Origin: Bradyrhizobium centrolobii
GTDB taxonomy: Bacteria; Pseudomonadota; Alphaproteobacteria; Rhizobiales; Xanthobacteraceae
Reading direction: 5' to 3'
Assembly: GCF_001641635.1 (NCBI RefSeq)
Contig: NZ_LUUB01000029.1
Coordinates: forward strand, 1-62,894
DNA: 62,894 nucleotides
A program made the translations under genes and the position numbers. How positions within the stretch are numbered: position 1 is the first letter of the stretch; the number at the start of each line of letters is the position of its first letter. The notes under the pieces were generated by a model, which made no database searches, was not told the origin of the DNA, and worked only from the letters and a program-made list of their open reading frames with translations. This document shows, in pieces, positions 1 to 7,921 of the stretch.

Positions 1-2
1 GC

Positions 3-743
3 GCTGCGGTCGAGGTGTTGCGCCGGCAGCGCCACACCGGCCAGCAGATTGCGGCCGAGGTCGGGATCTCTCCGGCGACCGTCAGCCGCATCCTGCAACG
101 GTTGGGATTGAACCGGTTGCGCGACCTGGAGCCAGCCGAGCTGGTGCGGCGCTATGAACGCGAACATCCCGGGGAGTTGATCCACATCGACATCAAAAAG
201 CTCGGCAAGTTCAACCGTGTAGGCCATCGCATCACCGGTGATCGAACTGGCCAGAGCAGCCTGCGTGCCCGCGGTGAAGGACCTGGCTGGGAATACGTCC
301 ACGTCTGTATCGACGATGCCTCCCGCATCGCCTTCAGCAAGGTCATGAAGAGCGAGCGAAGGAGCTGTGCCGTGTCTTTCCTCAAGGCAGCGATCGCCTA
401 CTACGCCAGCCTGGGCATCAAGGTCGAGCGGGTCATGACCGACAACGGCTCTTGCTACAAATCCTTTGCCTTCCGCAAAGCCTGCAGACGTCTCGGCCTG
501 AAGCACATCCGCACCAGGCCCTACACGCCCAAGACCAACGGCAAGGCTGAACGCTTTATCCAGACCAGCCTGCGCGAGTGGGCCTATGCCCGCGCCTACA
601 ACACCTCAAAAGAACGAGCCGACGAGCTGCCGAGGTGGCTTCACCGCTACAATTGGCATCGGCCTCATGGCAGTATCGGTTCCGTGCCACCCATCAGCAG
701 ACTCGCTCTAAACAGGAACAACCTGTTGAGGCTCCACAGCTAG
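3..743 (+). mobile_element. IS481-family transposase, 5' end cut by the window edge
   Basis: This is the C-terminal 246 residues of a DDE transposase that moves an insertion sequence. The frame is open to the left edge, so the N-terminus lies outside the window. A helix-turn-helix (QQIAAEVGISPATVSRIL) comes first. An RNase H-like rve core follows with the catalytic triad visible as HIDIKKL, MTDNGS and the Glu of TNGKAERFIQTSLREW. The end YNWHRPHGSIG is typical of IS481/IS3-like integrases. The visible part is intact; I could not define the right terminal inverted repeat. Confidence 0.9.
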
Positions 744-1199
744 AGCGTGTACTCATGAAGGCGCGGATGTCGGCTTTTGAGCGTTAAGCAGAAATCCTGT
801 GCTTGATCAGAGCATTGCTGGTTTTGACCCCTAGGCGGATGTCGGTCGCTCGAACGTCCAATCCTCCCGTCTGCAAGACGCGCCTCCTGACGGCGGCATG
901 CGAATCCGGGCAGATCCTCACTGACCGGCTCGATCGCGTGGGGGAAGCGATTGCCACGGGCTGTCTGCCATGAGCCGGGCCCACCCGCGAGATCCTGCAT
1001 CTCGCCCGCCTGCTCGCGCGCGAGGCGTAGACCTGCCGTCCGAGAAGGACGCCCAGCGCGTGTCGAGGCGATCGAAACCGTTGCACGCATGCATACCACC
1101 GGGGCGGAGGATATTTACGAGGCCACGGCGGCATAACCGCGAGCCGCGTAAGCGTCACATAGCGCGCTCGGAGATTGAAATCACCGCGTTCGGCTCAGG
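744..1199. other. Non-coding stretch right of the transposase
   Basis: No convincing gene is present. The open frames on both strands are short, lack ribosome binding sites and look like random frames in GC-rich DNA. A short plus-frame stretch near 988-1032 reads TREILHLARLLAREA before a stop and could be a relic of a recombinase C-terminus, but it is too short to assign. The right end of the insertion sequence should lie here; I could not define it. Confidence 0.4.
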
Positions 1200-1254
1200 C
1201 TTGATCTAGCACAAAAACTGACATCGCGTTTCGGGCTAGATTGATCTTTCTCAA
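1200..1254 (+). promoter_or_regulatory. Two FixK/FNR-like boxes upstream of the hemerythrin gene
   Basis: TTGATCTAGCACAA at 1201-1214 and TTGATCTTTCTCAA at 1241-1254 both resemble the FNR/FixK palindrome TTGAT-N4-ATCAA; the second has a perfect TTGA-N6-TCAA core. The centres are 40 bp apart. If the upstream box activated from about -41.5, transcription would start near 1249, giving a short leader before the ATG at 1277. The spacing is seen directly; the function is inferred. Confidence 0.45.
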
Positions 1255-1276
1255 TGGATCATCTGTGGAGGCTAGA

Positions 1277-1840
1277 ATGATCATTGAGCTTCTAAGCCGA
1301 GAGCATCGCAACATTGAAAGGCTGCTCGCGGTCCTTGAGCGTGAACTAGAGATTTTTGACCGCGGGGGCCGGCCCGACTACGAGGTTATTCGCGCGATTA
1401 TTAGCTATTTCGAAGTTTACCCGGAGGTGTACCATCATCCCCAGGAAGACCTGATCTTTGCCAAGTTAAAGATTCGCGATCCCGCTGCGGCTGCGAAAGT
1501 CGGTGATCTCGCACGTGAGCATCAGCAAGGAGCTGAGCGGTTGCGCCGTGTCGCTCGTGCGGTCGATGGTGTTCTGGCGGATCGCGAAATCCCTCGGCAA
1601 AACGTGGACAACATCGTTCGCGAGTTCATAGACCATCAGCGGCTTCACATCATGATGGAAGACCGCGATTTCTTTCCTGCCGCCCTCAAGGCTCTGGAAC
1701 CCCAAGATTGGACGGAGATCGATTCGGCGATGACCAATCCCGCGGATCCGCTGTTTAGCGAGGCGGCCGAAGAGACGTTCGGTGCGCTACGAGCGCATAT
1801 TTTGCAGTTGGAGCAAGAGGCTGAAGCAGAACGACACTAG
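1277..1840 (+). CDS. Hemerythrin HHE domain protein
   Basis: A 187-residue protein of the hemerythrin-like cation-binding family, four-helix bundles that carry a di-iron site and sense or handle oxygen, NO or iron. Candidate ligands are spread as expected: REHRNIERLL near the N-terminus, YHHPQEDLIF, REHQQGAERL, and DHQRLHIMMEDRDFFP toward the C-terminus. I chose the ATG at 1277 because TGGAG lies 7 nt upstream; the longer frame from 1241 would start inside a FixK-like box. A small zinc-ribbon gene follows 41 bp downstream on the same strand. The precise ligand or signal is unknown. Confidence 0.88.
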   Translation: MIIELLSREHRNIERLLAVLERELEIFDRGGRPDYEVIRAIISYFEVYPEVYHHPQEDLIFAKLKIRDPAAAAKVGDLAREHQQGAERLRRVARAVDGVLADREIPRQNVDNIVREFIDHQRLHIMMEDRDFFPAALKALEPQDWTEIDSAMTNPADPLFSEAAEETFGALRAHILQLEQEAEAERH

Positions 1841-1881
1841 TCGAGCTTTCATCCGCATTTGGGAAACGAGGGAGGTTCCAC

Positions 1882-2103
1882 ATGGCATCGGTCTCAATAC
1901 CACATCACGAAAAATGCCCTCGGTGTGGTTCTGGGGCAATCCACCTCGAGTGGCATGAACGCGTCAATCCGCAGGAAGTCCAGGATCTTTGGCACTGCTG
2001 GGACTGCAAAAACGAGTTTGTCACCGTCGTCACTTCTGACGAGAAGGAGCCGTCAGTCACTGAGAAGATCACCGAACGATTCTTTACGAGCTTCCTCGTC
2101 TGA
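1882..2103 (+). CDS. Small zinc-ribbon protein
   Basis: A 73-residue soluble protein with two cysteine pairs, CPRCG near residue 11 and CWDC near residue 39, spaced like a treble-clef zinc ribbon. A GGGAAACGAGGGAGG stretch provides a strong ribosome binding site before the ATG. The C-terminal third is acidic with no domain I recognise. It follows the hemerythrin gene closely and may share its transcript. Function unknown; a metal-binding regulatory or accessory role is only a guess. Confidence 0.65.
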   Translation: MASVSIPHHEKCPRCGSGAIHLEWHERVNPQEVQDLWHCWDCKNEFVTVVTSDEKEPSVTEKITERFFTSFLV

Positions 2104-2132
2104 TCAATGACGCCCGAGCAGGTCCCGACCAA

Positions 2133-2220
2133 GATGTGATCAACCTCAGAACCGCGCAGGCGCTAGGTATTACGATTCCGCCTGGCGCTGCTTGCCCATG
2201 CCGATGAAGCTGATCGACTG
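2133..2220 (+). pseudogene. Relic of an ABC substrate-binding protein C-terminus
   Basis: The plus strand reads DVINLRTAQALGITIPP and then, after a one-base shift, LLAHADEA. This closely resembles the C-terminal signature of PF04392-type ABC substrate-binding proteins (INLKTAKALGLTIPP..LLARADEVIE). No upstream part of such a gene is present, so this is a small decayed remnant. The rest of 2221-2348 holds only the leader of the next gene. Confidence 0.5.
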
Positions 2221-2348
2221 AAGTCGGCGAATGGCCCATCGCCGACATGGATCGATGTCCACTCTTCGGTCGCTATTTGGGGGCAGAGCGGACGTGGCGA
2301 ATTTATTTGCCGCGCCGTGGGATGACGCGAATCTGCAAGGGGGTTTGG

Positions 2349-3626
2349 ATGACCGAGGTGTTGAACGAGCAGAGGCCGGCGTCCTGGCTCTCTGCGATCT
2401 GGGCTGCGCGATACCGCACGCCGGCCCGCTTCGTCGCGCTCGTCGCGCTGCTGCTGCCGTGGTCGACGACCGGGGTGACCTTTGCGCTCGTGCCCTGGCT
2501 GATCGCCTTCGCCTTCGTCGATCTCAGGAACTTCCCGCGTTCGCTGCTCCGCCCGATTTGCCTGCTGCCGATTGGGCTGTTCGTCCTCGCCGTTGTCGGC
2601 ACGCTCTGGTCGGAGGCGTCCTGGTCCGAGCGGCTGCATGCGATCGGGCCGCCTGCAAAACTGTTGGTGATTCCGCTCCTGATCTACCAGTTCGAGCGAT
2701 GGCCTTACGGCAAATGGGTGTTCGCGGCCTTCCTGGTGTCATGCACGCTGCTCATGCTGTACTCCTTCGCCGTCGCGATCGATCCCAGGCTCTCCCTGAA
2801 ACTCTATCTGTCGCGCGGGCCCTACCAGGTCGAGAGCGGGATTGCCGTACGCAACTATATCGACCAGAGCCAGGAGTTCGCACTCTGTGCGATCGCGCTG
2901 GTCTATCCGATCGTGACGCTGTTCCGCGAAGGCCGCGTTCGCATCGCCGCGCTGTTCGTGGTGTTGGCGATCGGCTTCCTCGCCAACATGATGTTCGTCG
3001 TTGTCTCGCGTACGGCGCTGGTGACCCTGCCGGTCCTGCTTGTTGTGTTTGCGCTCCTGCATCTGCGCTGGCGTACGGCGCTGCTCGCCGCCGGGGCGAC
3101 TGCGCTGGTTGCCGTGTCGCTCTGGACCGTCTCGCCGCATCTGCGCGCCACCGTCGCAAAATTCCAGGGCGACTACGAAAGGAGCATGGAGAACAACAAC
3201 AACTCGATCAGCGGTATGGGCTCACGCCTGGAATATTGGCGCAAATCCTTGCGCTTCATCGCAGACGCGCCGCTGATCGGCCACGGCACCGGCTCGATCC
3301 GCGGCCTGTTCGCAAGCGTGGCGAGCGATGCGGAGATCGACCCGCTGCGCGGCGAGATCGTCAGTAACCCGCACAATCAGACCCTCAGCGTTGCCGTACA
3401 ATGGGGCGTGTTGGGCGTCCTGATGCTCTACGCCCTGTGGTTTGCGCACCTGCTGATGTTCCGCGGCGAAGGGCTGGCCTGCTGGATCGGCATGCTGGTC
3501 GTGGTGCAGAACATGCTGTCCTCGCTGTTCAACACGCATTTGTTCGATTTCACCGCGGGCTGGCTCTACGTGCTCGGCGTCGGGGTCGCCGGCGGCATGG
3601 CGCTCGCGAAAAAATCTCAAAGCTAA
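2349..3626 (+). CDS. O-antigen ligase-like membrane protein (Wzy_C family)
   Basis: A 425-residue inner-membrane protein with about ten to twelve hydrophobic segments and one large periplasmic loop around residues 270-350 (NNNSISGMGSRLEYWRKSLRF ... IGHGTGSIRGLF ... NPHNQTL). The loop matches the PF04932 pattern of O-antigen ligases and polymerases, including the conserved H in NPHNQ. Such enzymes join or polymerise lipid-linked glycans. AAGGGGG precedes the ATG at 2349, so longer upstream frames are rejected. No glycosyltransferases are adjacent, so the glycan is unknown. The stop overlaps the convergent gene by 4 nt. Confidence 0.8.
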   Translation: MTEVLNEQRPASWLSAIWAARYRTPARFVALVALLLPWSTTGVTFALVPWLIAFAFVDLRNFPRSLLRPICLLPIGLFVLAVVGTLWSEASWSERLHAIGPPAKLLVIPLLIYQFERWPYGKWVFAAFLVSCTLLMLYSFAVAIDPRLSLKLYLSRGPYQVESGIAVRNYIDQSQEFALCAIALVYPIVTLFREGRVRIAALFVVLAIGFLANMMFVVVSRTALVTLPVLLVVFALLHLRWRTALLAAGATALVAVSLWTVSPHLRATVAKFQGDYERSMENNNNSISGMGSRLEYWRKSLRFIADAPLIGHGTGSIRGLFASVASDAEIDPLRGEIVSNPHNQTLSVAVQWGVLGVLMLYALWFAHLLMFRGEGLACWIGMLVVVQNMLSSLFNTHLFDFTAGWLYVLGVGVAGGMALAKKSQS

Positions 3627-4366
3627 TGCGTGCCAAAACTGTTCCAGACGAGGCCGACGCCCGACAGGAACAACAGGCCAAGCACGATATCGCCAAAATG
3701 TTTGTCGCTCAGCGCGTGATAGACGCGCGCGCCCGCCCATGCGCCGATCAGCGTGCCTGGAAATGCGATCGCCGCGAGCCAGACCACCTTGAACGCGACG
3801 AGGCCCGAGGCCGTCTGCACCGCCAGCGCAGTTGCGAGCACCGTGAAATTGAAGAGCTGGAAGATGCCGCGCCGCTCGTGCTTGTTCCAGCCGCGGATGT
3901 TGGCCCACAGGATCGGAAGCGGCCCCGACAATCCAGCGAGTCCACCTAAAATGCCGCCGGCGAAGCCGACCGCGCCGTCGGCGATCCGGCCGCCGAACTT
4001 GAAGGCGAGCGGCTTCTTGTTCAGGTAGAGCGCAGTCGGAAAGATCAGGAGCAGGATGCCGACGCTCAGCTTGAACACCTTGGGATCGGCGGAGGCAACC
4101 ATCATGGTCCCCAGCGGCACGCCGGCGAGTCCGCCGATCAGGAACGGCCACACCAGCGAGAGATCAAAACTCTTCCACATCGACGGCAGCGTCGAGGTCT
4201 GCGCGATTACCGAGCAGATCAGGACCAGCGGTACCGCGAGCGAAGGCGGCAGCACGTAGAGCCAGATTCCGAGCGCCATCAGCGCCGTGCCGAATCCCGC
4301 CAGCCCCGAGACGAAGCCGCCGGCCAGCGCGCCGAACAGCAGCAGCGCATAGTTGAACGTTTCCAA
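3623..4366 (-). CDS. TauE/SafE-family sulfite/sulfonate exporter-like permease
   Basis: A 247-residue integral membrane protein with about eight hydrophobic helices, usual for the family. The N-terminus ALLLFGALAGGFVSGLAGFGTALMALG and the internal repeat FAGGILGGLAGLSGPLPILW show the paired glycine-rich half-repeats of TauE/SafE (PF01925). Known members move sulfite, sulfoacetate or other small organic anions; the substrate here cannot be read from sequence. It is monocistronic and convergent with the O-antigen ligase-like gene. Confidence 0.85.
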   Translation of the reverse strand: METFNYALLLFGALAGGFVSGLAGFGTALMALGIWLYVLPPSLAVPLVLICSVIAQTSTLPSMWKSFDLSLVWPFLIGGLAGVPLGTMMVASADPKVFKLSVGILLLIFPTALYLNKKPLAFKFGGRIADGAVGFAGGILGGLAGLSGPLPILWANIRGWNKHERRGIFQLFNFTVLATALAVQTASGLVAFKVVWLAAIAFPGTLIGAWAGARVYHALSDKHFGDIVLGLLFLSGVGLVWNSFGTH

Positions 4367-4581
4367 CAGATTTTCCTTGTCGCAATGGGCGATCCCGAAC
4401 TGTTGATCGCCATCCCCCGCATAGCACGGGTGCGGCCGTAGAGGTCAATTCCAGACCGCACGCAAGCGTGATCCCCCGCGGCCGGGCTTTCGCGAAAGAT
4501 GCGCCTACATGATGGTCATACTTCAATCCGGGGGACCCGCCCGACGCCACCGTGCGCTCCGATTGGCCAGTCCCGAATGAG

Positions 4582-4863
4582 ATGATGAGAATGAGCATGA
4601 CCCGCACGAAGATTGCCGTTGCCGCCGCGCTGTTGTCCGCGGCGGCGCTGATGCCGACATTGGCGCAGGCCCAGTTCTCCGAGCCCGCGGCCTTTCAGGC
4701 CGCTCATCCCGACCGCGATGTGCTCAATGGCGGGCAGCTCACGCCGGCAGGCAGAGCGGCGCTCGGCCAGCCGGGCGGACCGGCCGATGCCTATGCCTTG
4801 CAGGCCTATCCGCCGACCGTCGCTCCGGTCGTCCATCCCCGCTACCGCCGCTTGCATCGCTAG
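4582..4863 (+). CDS. Small secreted protein of unknown function
   Basis: A 93-residue protein with a clear Sec signal peptide (TRTKIAVAAALLSAAALMP, cleavage likely after AQA). The mature part of about 65 residues is rich in Ala, Pro and His and contains NGGQLTPAGRAAL; it ends in VHPRYRRLHR. Several in-frame ATG codons (4582, 4585, 4591, 4597) make the exact start uncertain. It resembles small periplasmic proteins common in Bradyrhizobium. No function is known to me. Confidence 0.6.
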   Translation: MMRMSMTRTKIAVAAALLSAAALMPTLAQAQFSEPAAFQAAHPDRDVLNGGQLTPAGRAALGQPGGPADAYALQAYPPTVAPVVHPRYRRLHR

Positions 4864-4870
4864 GCGCTTG

Positions 4871-6247
4871 CTAGACGATCTGTCTGGTCTCGGCGGGCTT
4901 GTGCAGCGCGCCGACCAGGATGCGTAGCGCTTCCGTCAATTCCGGTCTGTTGCGCGCGGCTCCAAGCGAGACGCGTGCTGCGTGTGGCGGCGTTCCGCCA
5001 GCGACGAAGGCGTCGCTGGCGATGACCGCAAGTCCGTTGCGCAGCAGATGCGCCGCGACGTCGAGCCGGTCGCGGCCGTCCGGCAACCGCAGCCACAGAT
5101 GATGGGCGGCGGGCCGCGCCAGGAACTGAAATCCCCTGAGCGCGCGTTGCGCGATCTGCTGGCGGCCGATCGCCTCGTTGCGGATGGCGGCGATGATGCG
5201 GTCCGCGATGCCGCTCTCGAGCCAATGCGTCACCAGCGCGACCATCAGCGGCGCCGGCATCTGCACCGTGGCCTGCAAATGGCTGCGCATCTGTTGCTGC
5301 GCGCCGCTGTCGGGCGTGACCAGATAGGCGACGCGCAGCGCCGGTGCGATGCATTTCGACAGCGTGGTCGCAAGATACGTCCGCTCCGGAATGAGGTTCG
5401 CGATCGGCGAAGCCGATCGATCGAGCAGCCCATAGGCGTCGTCCTCGATCAGCGTCGTGCCGGTATCGCAGATGATTTTTGCGATCGCATCGCGCCGCTC
5501 GTCGGAGAGCGTTGCGGTCGTCGGATTGTGCAGCGTCGGAATGAGGTAGACCGCCTTCGGCCTGTGCGCGCGACACGCTGTTGCAAGAGCGTCCGGAAGG
5601 ATGCCGCCCTCATCCATCACCACGCCGACGAGCTTCACGCCGAGCTCAGCGGCGGCCGCCTTGATGCCGGGGAAGGTGAGCGCCTCCGTCAGCACGACGT
5701 CGCCGGGCTGCGCGAGATGAGCGAGCAGGTTGAACAGAATTGTCTGCGCGCCCGGAAAGATCACCAGCCGGTCGGCATGCGCATGCGGAACGCGGGCGCG
5801 CATCCATCTCGCCGCGACCTCGCGCTCATGTGTGCTGCCGCCGGGCGGCTGATAGTTGAGGAATGCGGTCAGGCCCGATTGCTGGCGGATCGCCTCCAGC
5901 CCCGCGATGATGCGCTCATCGAGCTGCGCCTCCAGCGGATGCGGCGGCACGTTCATGGAGAGGTCGATCGCGACGGGATGCGGCAGGTCGACGGCACGGC
6001 GTGCGCTGGTCTCCGACACGAACGAACCCTGTCCGACCCGGGCATCGAGAATTCCGCGGCGCCGCGCCTCGGTATAGGCGCGCGTCACCGTGGTCAGATC
6101 GATGCCGAGCGCTTTCGCGAGCGCGCGCTGCGTCGGCAATTGCTGGCCGCGCACCAGCCGGCCCGCCGCGATGTCGGCCTCCATGGCATCGACGATGCGC
6201 TGATAGCGCGGCCCCGAGAGCTCGGAGATTGTAGGGACCCAATCCAT
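4871..6247 (-). CDS. MocR-type regulator: GntR DNA-binding domain plus aminotransferase fold
   Basis: A 458-residue protein. Residues 10-75 form a GntR winged helix (RYQRIVDAMEADIAAGRL ... LPTQRALAKALGIDLTTVTRAY). The rest is a fold-type I PLP aminotransferase-like domain with HNPTT, EDDAYGLL and TLSKCIAPALRV, the Lys of SKC being the expected PLP lysine. MocR proteins such as PdxR and GabR bind PLP or an amino compound and regulate neighbouring genes. I prefer the ATG at 6247 (MDWVPTISE) to the one at 6262, where AAAGGA sits too close. It diverges from a DUF983 gene across a putative operator. Confidence 0.88.
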   Translation of the reverse strand: MDWVPTISELSGPRYQRIVDAMEADIAAGRLVRGQQLPTQRALAKALGIDLTTVTRAYTEARRRGILDARVGQGSFVSETSARRAVDLPHPVAIDLSMNVPPHPLEAQLDERIIAGLEAIRQQSGLTAFLNYQPPGGSTHEREVAARWMRARVPHAHADRLVIFPGAQTILFNLLAHLAQPGDVVLTEALTFPGIKAAAAELGVKLVGVVMDEGGILPDALATACRAHRPKAVYLIPTLHNPTTATLSDERRDAIAKIICDTGTTLIEDDAYGLLDRSASPIANLIPERTYLATTLSKCIAPALRVAYLVTPDSGAQQQMRSHLQATVQMPAPLMVALVTHWLESGIADRIIAAIRNEAIGRQQIAQRALRGFQFLARPAAHHLWLRLPDGRDRLDVAAHLLRNGLAVIASDAFVAGGTPPHAARVSLGAARNRPELTEALRILVGALHKPAETRQIV

Positions 6248-6272
6248 GCAAGTTCGGCCCATATCCTTTGAA

Positions 6273-6302
6273 TGTATGGATACAAGATATTATTGTATGG
6301 AT
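6273..6302. promoter_or_regulatory. Candidate MocR operator: direct repeat TGTATGGAT
   Basis: TGTATGGAT occurs at 6273-6281 and again at 6294-6302, 21 bp apart (two helical turns). Between them lies the dyad ATACAA-N7-TTGTAT (6280-6298). Direct repeats two turns apart are typical of dimeric MocR regulators. The element sits in the divergent region between the MocR gene and the DUF983 gene, so autoregulation is likely. Binding is inferred. Confidence 0.55.
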
Positions 6303-6326
6303 CGTCGAAAAGGAAGAGGTGTGGTC

Positions 6327-6755
6327 ATGGCGACCGGTTCAGTCTCTCTGGCGAAGGCGATGTGGCGGGGTTTTCGCGGCAAATGTCCGAACTGCGGCGA
6401 AGGCCACGTGTTCGGCCGCTTCCTGAAGGTGGCCGACACTTGCGACCACTGCGGCGAGGAATTGTTTCACCACCGTGCCGATGACTTTCCCGCGTACCTC
6501 GTGATCGTCGTGGTCGGCCATCTCGTGGTGCCGGCGATCCTCGCGGTCGAGACCGCCTATGCGCCGCCAGTCTGGCTGCAACTGGCAGTATGGCTGCCGG
6601 TGACGTTGTTTGCCTCGCTCGCGCTGCTGCAGCCGACCAAGGGGGCGATCGTCGGCCTGCAATGGCAGGTCGGCATGCACGGCTTCGAGGCTGCCAAGCG
6701 GCGGCGCGAAGCAGCACAGCTTGCGCCAGTCTTGGTGAAGGCTGCGCGGCGCTAG
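6327..6755 (+). CDS. DUF983 zinc-ribbon membrane protein
   Basis: A 142-residue protein with an N-terminal zinc ribbon (CPNCGEG ... CDHCGEE, residues about 20-45) followed by two hydrophobic helices (YLVIVVVGHLVVPAILAVE and LAVWLPVTLFASLALLQP), the pattern of PF06170/DUF983. Function is unknown. GGAAGAGG lies about 9 nt upstream of the chosen ATG; an upstream ATG at 6297 would fall inside the operator. The divergent MocR gene may control it. Confidence 0.85.
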   Translation: MATGSVSLAKAMWRGFRGKCPNCGEGHVFGRFLKVADTCDHCGEELFHHRADDFPAYLVIVVVGHLVVPAILAVETAYAPPVWLQLAVWLPVTLFASLALLQPTKGAIVGLQWQVGMHGFEAAKRRREAAQLAPVLVKAARR

Positions 6756-6818
6756 CTGACGTCGTCATTCCGGGGCGCGCAACGGGCGGTTGGTCGCGAC
6801 AGTTGACTAGCGCTCTGC

Positions 6819-6943
6819 GTCATTCCGGGGCTCGCGAAGCGAGAACCCGGAATCCATTTATCGACTGACTCTGCGGCCCGATGGATTCCGGGTTCGTGCT
6901 GCGCACGCCCCCATTGCGGACTTGCGCAATGTGGAATGACGAC
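6819..6943. repeat. Palindromic repeat family A, copy 1 (with a partial copy before it)
   Basis: Starts GTCATTCCGGGGC and ends GGAATGAC, with inner arms AACCCGGAATCC and GGATTCCGGGTTC that can fold as a long imperfect hairpin. A truncated left end of a second copy precedes it (about 6763-6780). The same element recurs at eight other junctions in this window. Confidence 0.9.
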
Positions 6944-6955
6944 CCCTAAAATGGT

Positions 6956-6987
6956 GAGGGGTCCGATGCGTCAGCATCGAACCCCTC
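6956..6987 (-). terminator. Rho-independent terminator of rnpB
   Basis: A near-perfect 14-bp stem with one mismatch: GAGGGGTTCGATGC and GCATCGGACCCCTC around the 4-nt loop TGAC on the minus strand. A T-rich stretch (CCATTTTAGG) follows. It lies about 8 nt beyond the end of the RNase P RNA. Confidence 0.8.
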
Positions 6988-6995
6988 GTTGCAAG

Positions 6996-7430
6996 ATATC
7001 AGCCGGCCTGTAAGCCGGGTTCTGTAGGGCATCGCCGGCTTGCGCAGGCGATACGTGACGGCCATTCCTCTGGGACAATGTTTGCACATTGCCTCGAGCA
7101 ACCTACCCGGACGGCGGGCCTGACATCGCCCCGCGGCGTTATCGCTTTCGCGAACAGCCCGCTTAAGCCGTCCCTATTCGGTTTTGCTCCCGGTGGGGTT
7201 TGCCATGCCGGCTCCGTTGCCGGAACCGCGGTGCGCTCTTACCGCACCTTTTCACCCTTACCCTGCGAAGCCGAAGGCGAAGCAGGGCGGTTCGTTCTCT
7301 GTGGCACTTTCCCTGGGGTTGCCCCCGCCGGACGTTATCCGGCACCGCATGTCAAGGGAGCCCGGACTTTCCTCCCCGGCGGCCTTTCGACACTTGCCGG
7401 AGCGGCCGTCCGGCCGACTGACGGTCTACG
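6996..7430 (-). ncRNA. rnpB: RNase P RNA, bacterial type A
   Basis: The catalytic RNA of ribonuclease P, which matures tRNA 5' ends. On the minus strand the universal P4 motif GAGGAAAGTCCGGGCTCC is at 7374-7357. The conserved 3' part ACAGAACCCGGCTTA is at 7025-7011, followed by CAGGCCGGCTGAT. The distance and order of these motifs fit a roughly 430-nt alphaproteobacterial rnpB. The ends are approximate: the 5' end is placed where the P1 strand CAGTCGGCCGGAC pairing region begins. Open frames on either strand here are shadows. Confidence 0.93.
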
Positions 7431-7570
7431 CATGGCCATTTATGACAGTTTCGTCAAGGCGATATCGCTGGGCACGCGTTCTCGAAAATAATCTATCCTG
7501 AAGATGTCGTTTGGTGTGTGCCCCGTTCGACTGGATGTCGGCGATCCAGCCGAGCAACAGGAGTTAAGCG

Positions 7571-7921
7571 ATGCAGTATCTGCTGCTGATCTATCGGAAC
7601 GAAGCGGAATTGAGCAAGATGGACCCTGTCGACCGTCAGAAGCTGTCGGCGGAGTACGGCACCTATACCCAATCCATCATCCAGAGCGGCCATTTCAAGG
7701 CTGGCGACGGGCTTCAGCCGACCACGACTGCGACCACCGTGCGCGTTCGCGACGGCAAGACTCTGACGACCGACGGTCCGTTCGCGGAGACCCGCGAGCA
7801 ACTGGGCGGCTACTATCTGGTCGAAGCCAAGGATCTCGACGCTGCCGTCGCACTGGCTGCGCGGATTCCCGGAGCCAGGGACGGGTCGATCGAAGTCAGG
7901 CCGGTCATGATCTACAAGTGA
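7571..7921 (+). CDS. YCII/DGPF-domain protein linked to an ECF sigma factor
   Basis: A 116-residue protein that is one YCII domain (PF03795): [13 protein letters not shown] at the start, [16 protein letters not shown] around residues 73-88 and IEVRPVM at the end. The DGPF motif names the group that accompanies ECF42 sigma factors. Its stop overlaps the GTG start of the sigma gene by 4 nt, so the two are translated together. The biochemical activity is not established; a role in the sigma factor's stress response is presumed. AGGAGT precedes the start. Confidence 0.9.
   Translation: MQYLLLIYRNEAELSKMDPVDRQKLSAEYGTYTQSIIQSGHFKAGDGLQPTTTATTVRVRDGKTLTTDGPFAETREQLGGYYLVEAKDLDAAVALAARIPGARDGSIEVRPVMIYK

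Noticed and set aside
740..1158. Minus-strand frames of about 120 codons beside the transposase
   Set aside because: Two overlapping Arg-rich frames without ribosome sites or motifs; chance frames.
4982..6271. A 429-codon plus-strand frame antisense to the MocR gene
   Set aside because: It mirrors the coding strand of a clear MocR protein, is Arg-rich without domain motifs and has no ribosome site; a typical GC-rich shadow.
7078..7501. Plus-strand open frames of 73-137 codons over 7078-7501
   Set aside because: They lie inside or at the edge of the RNase P RNA gene and mirror its structure, not a protein.
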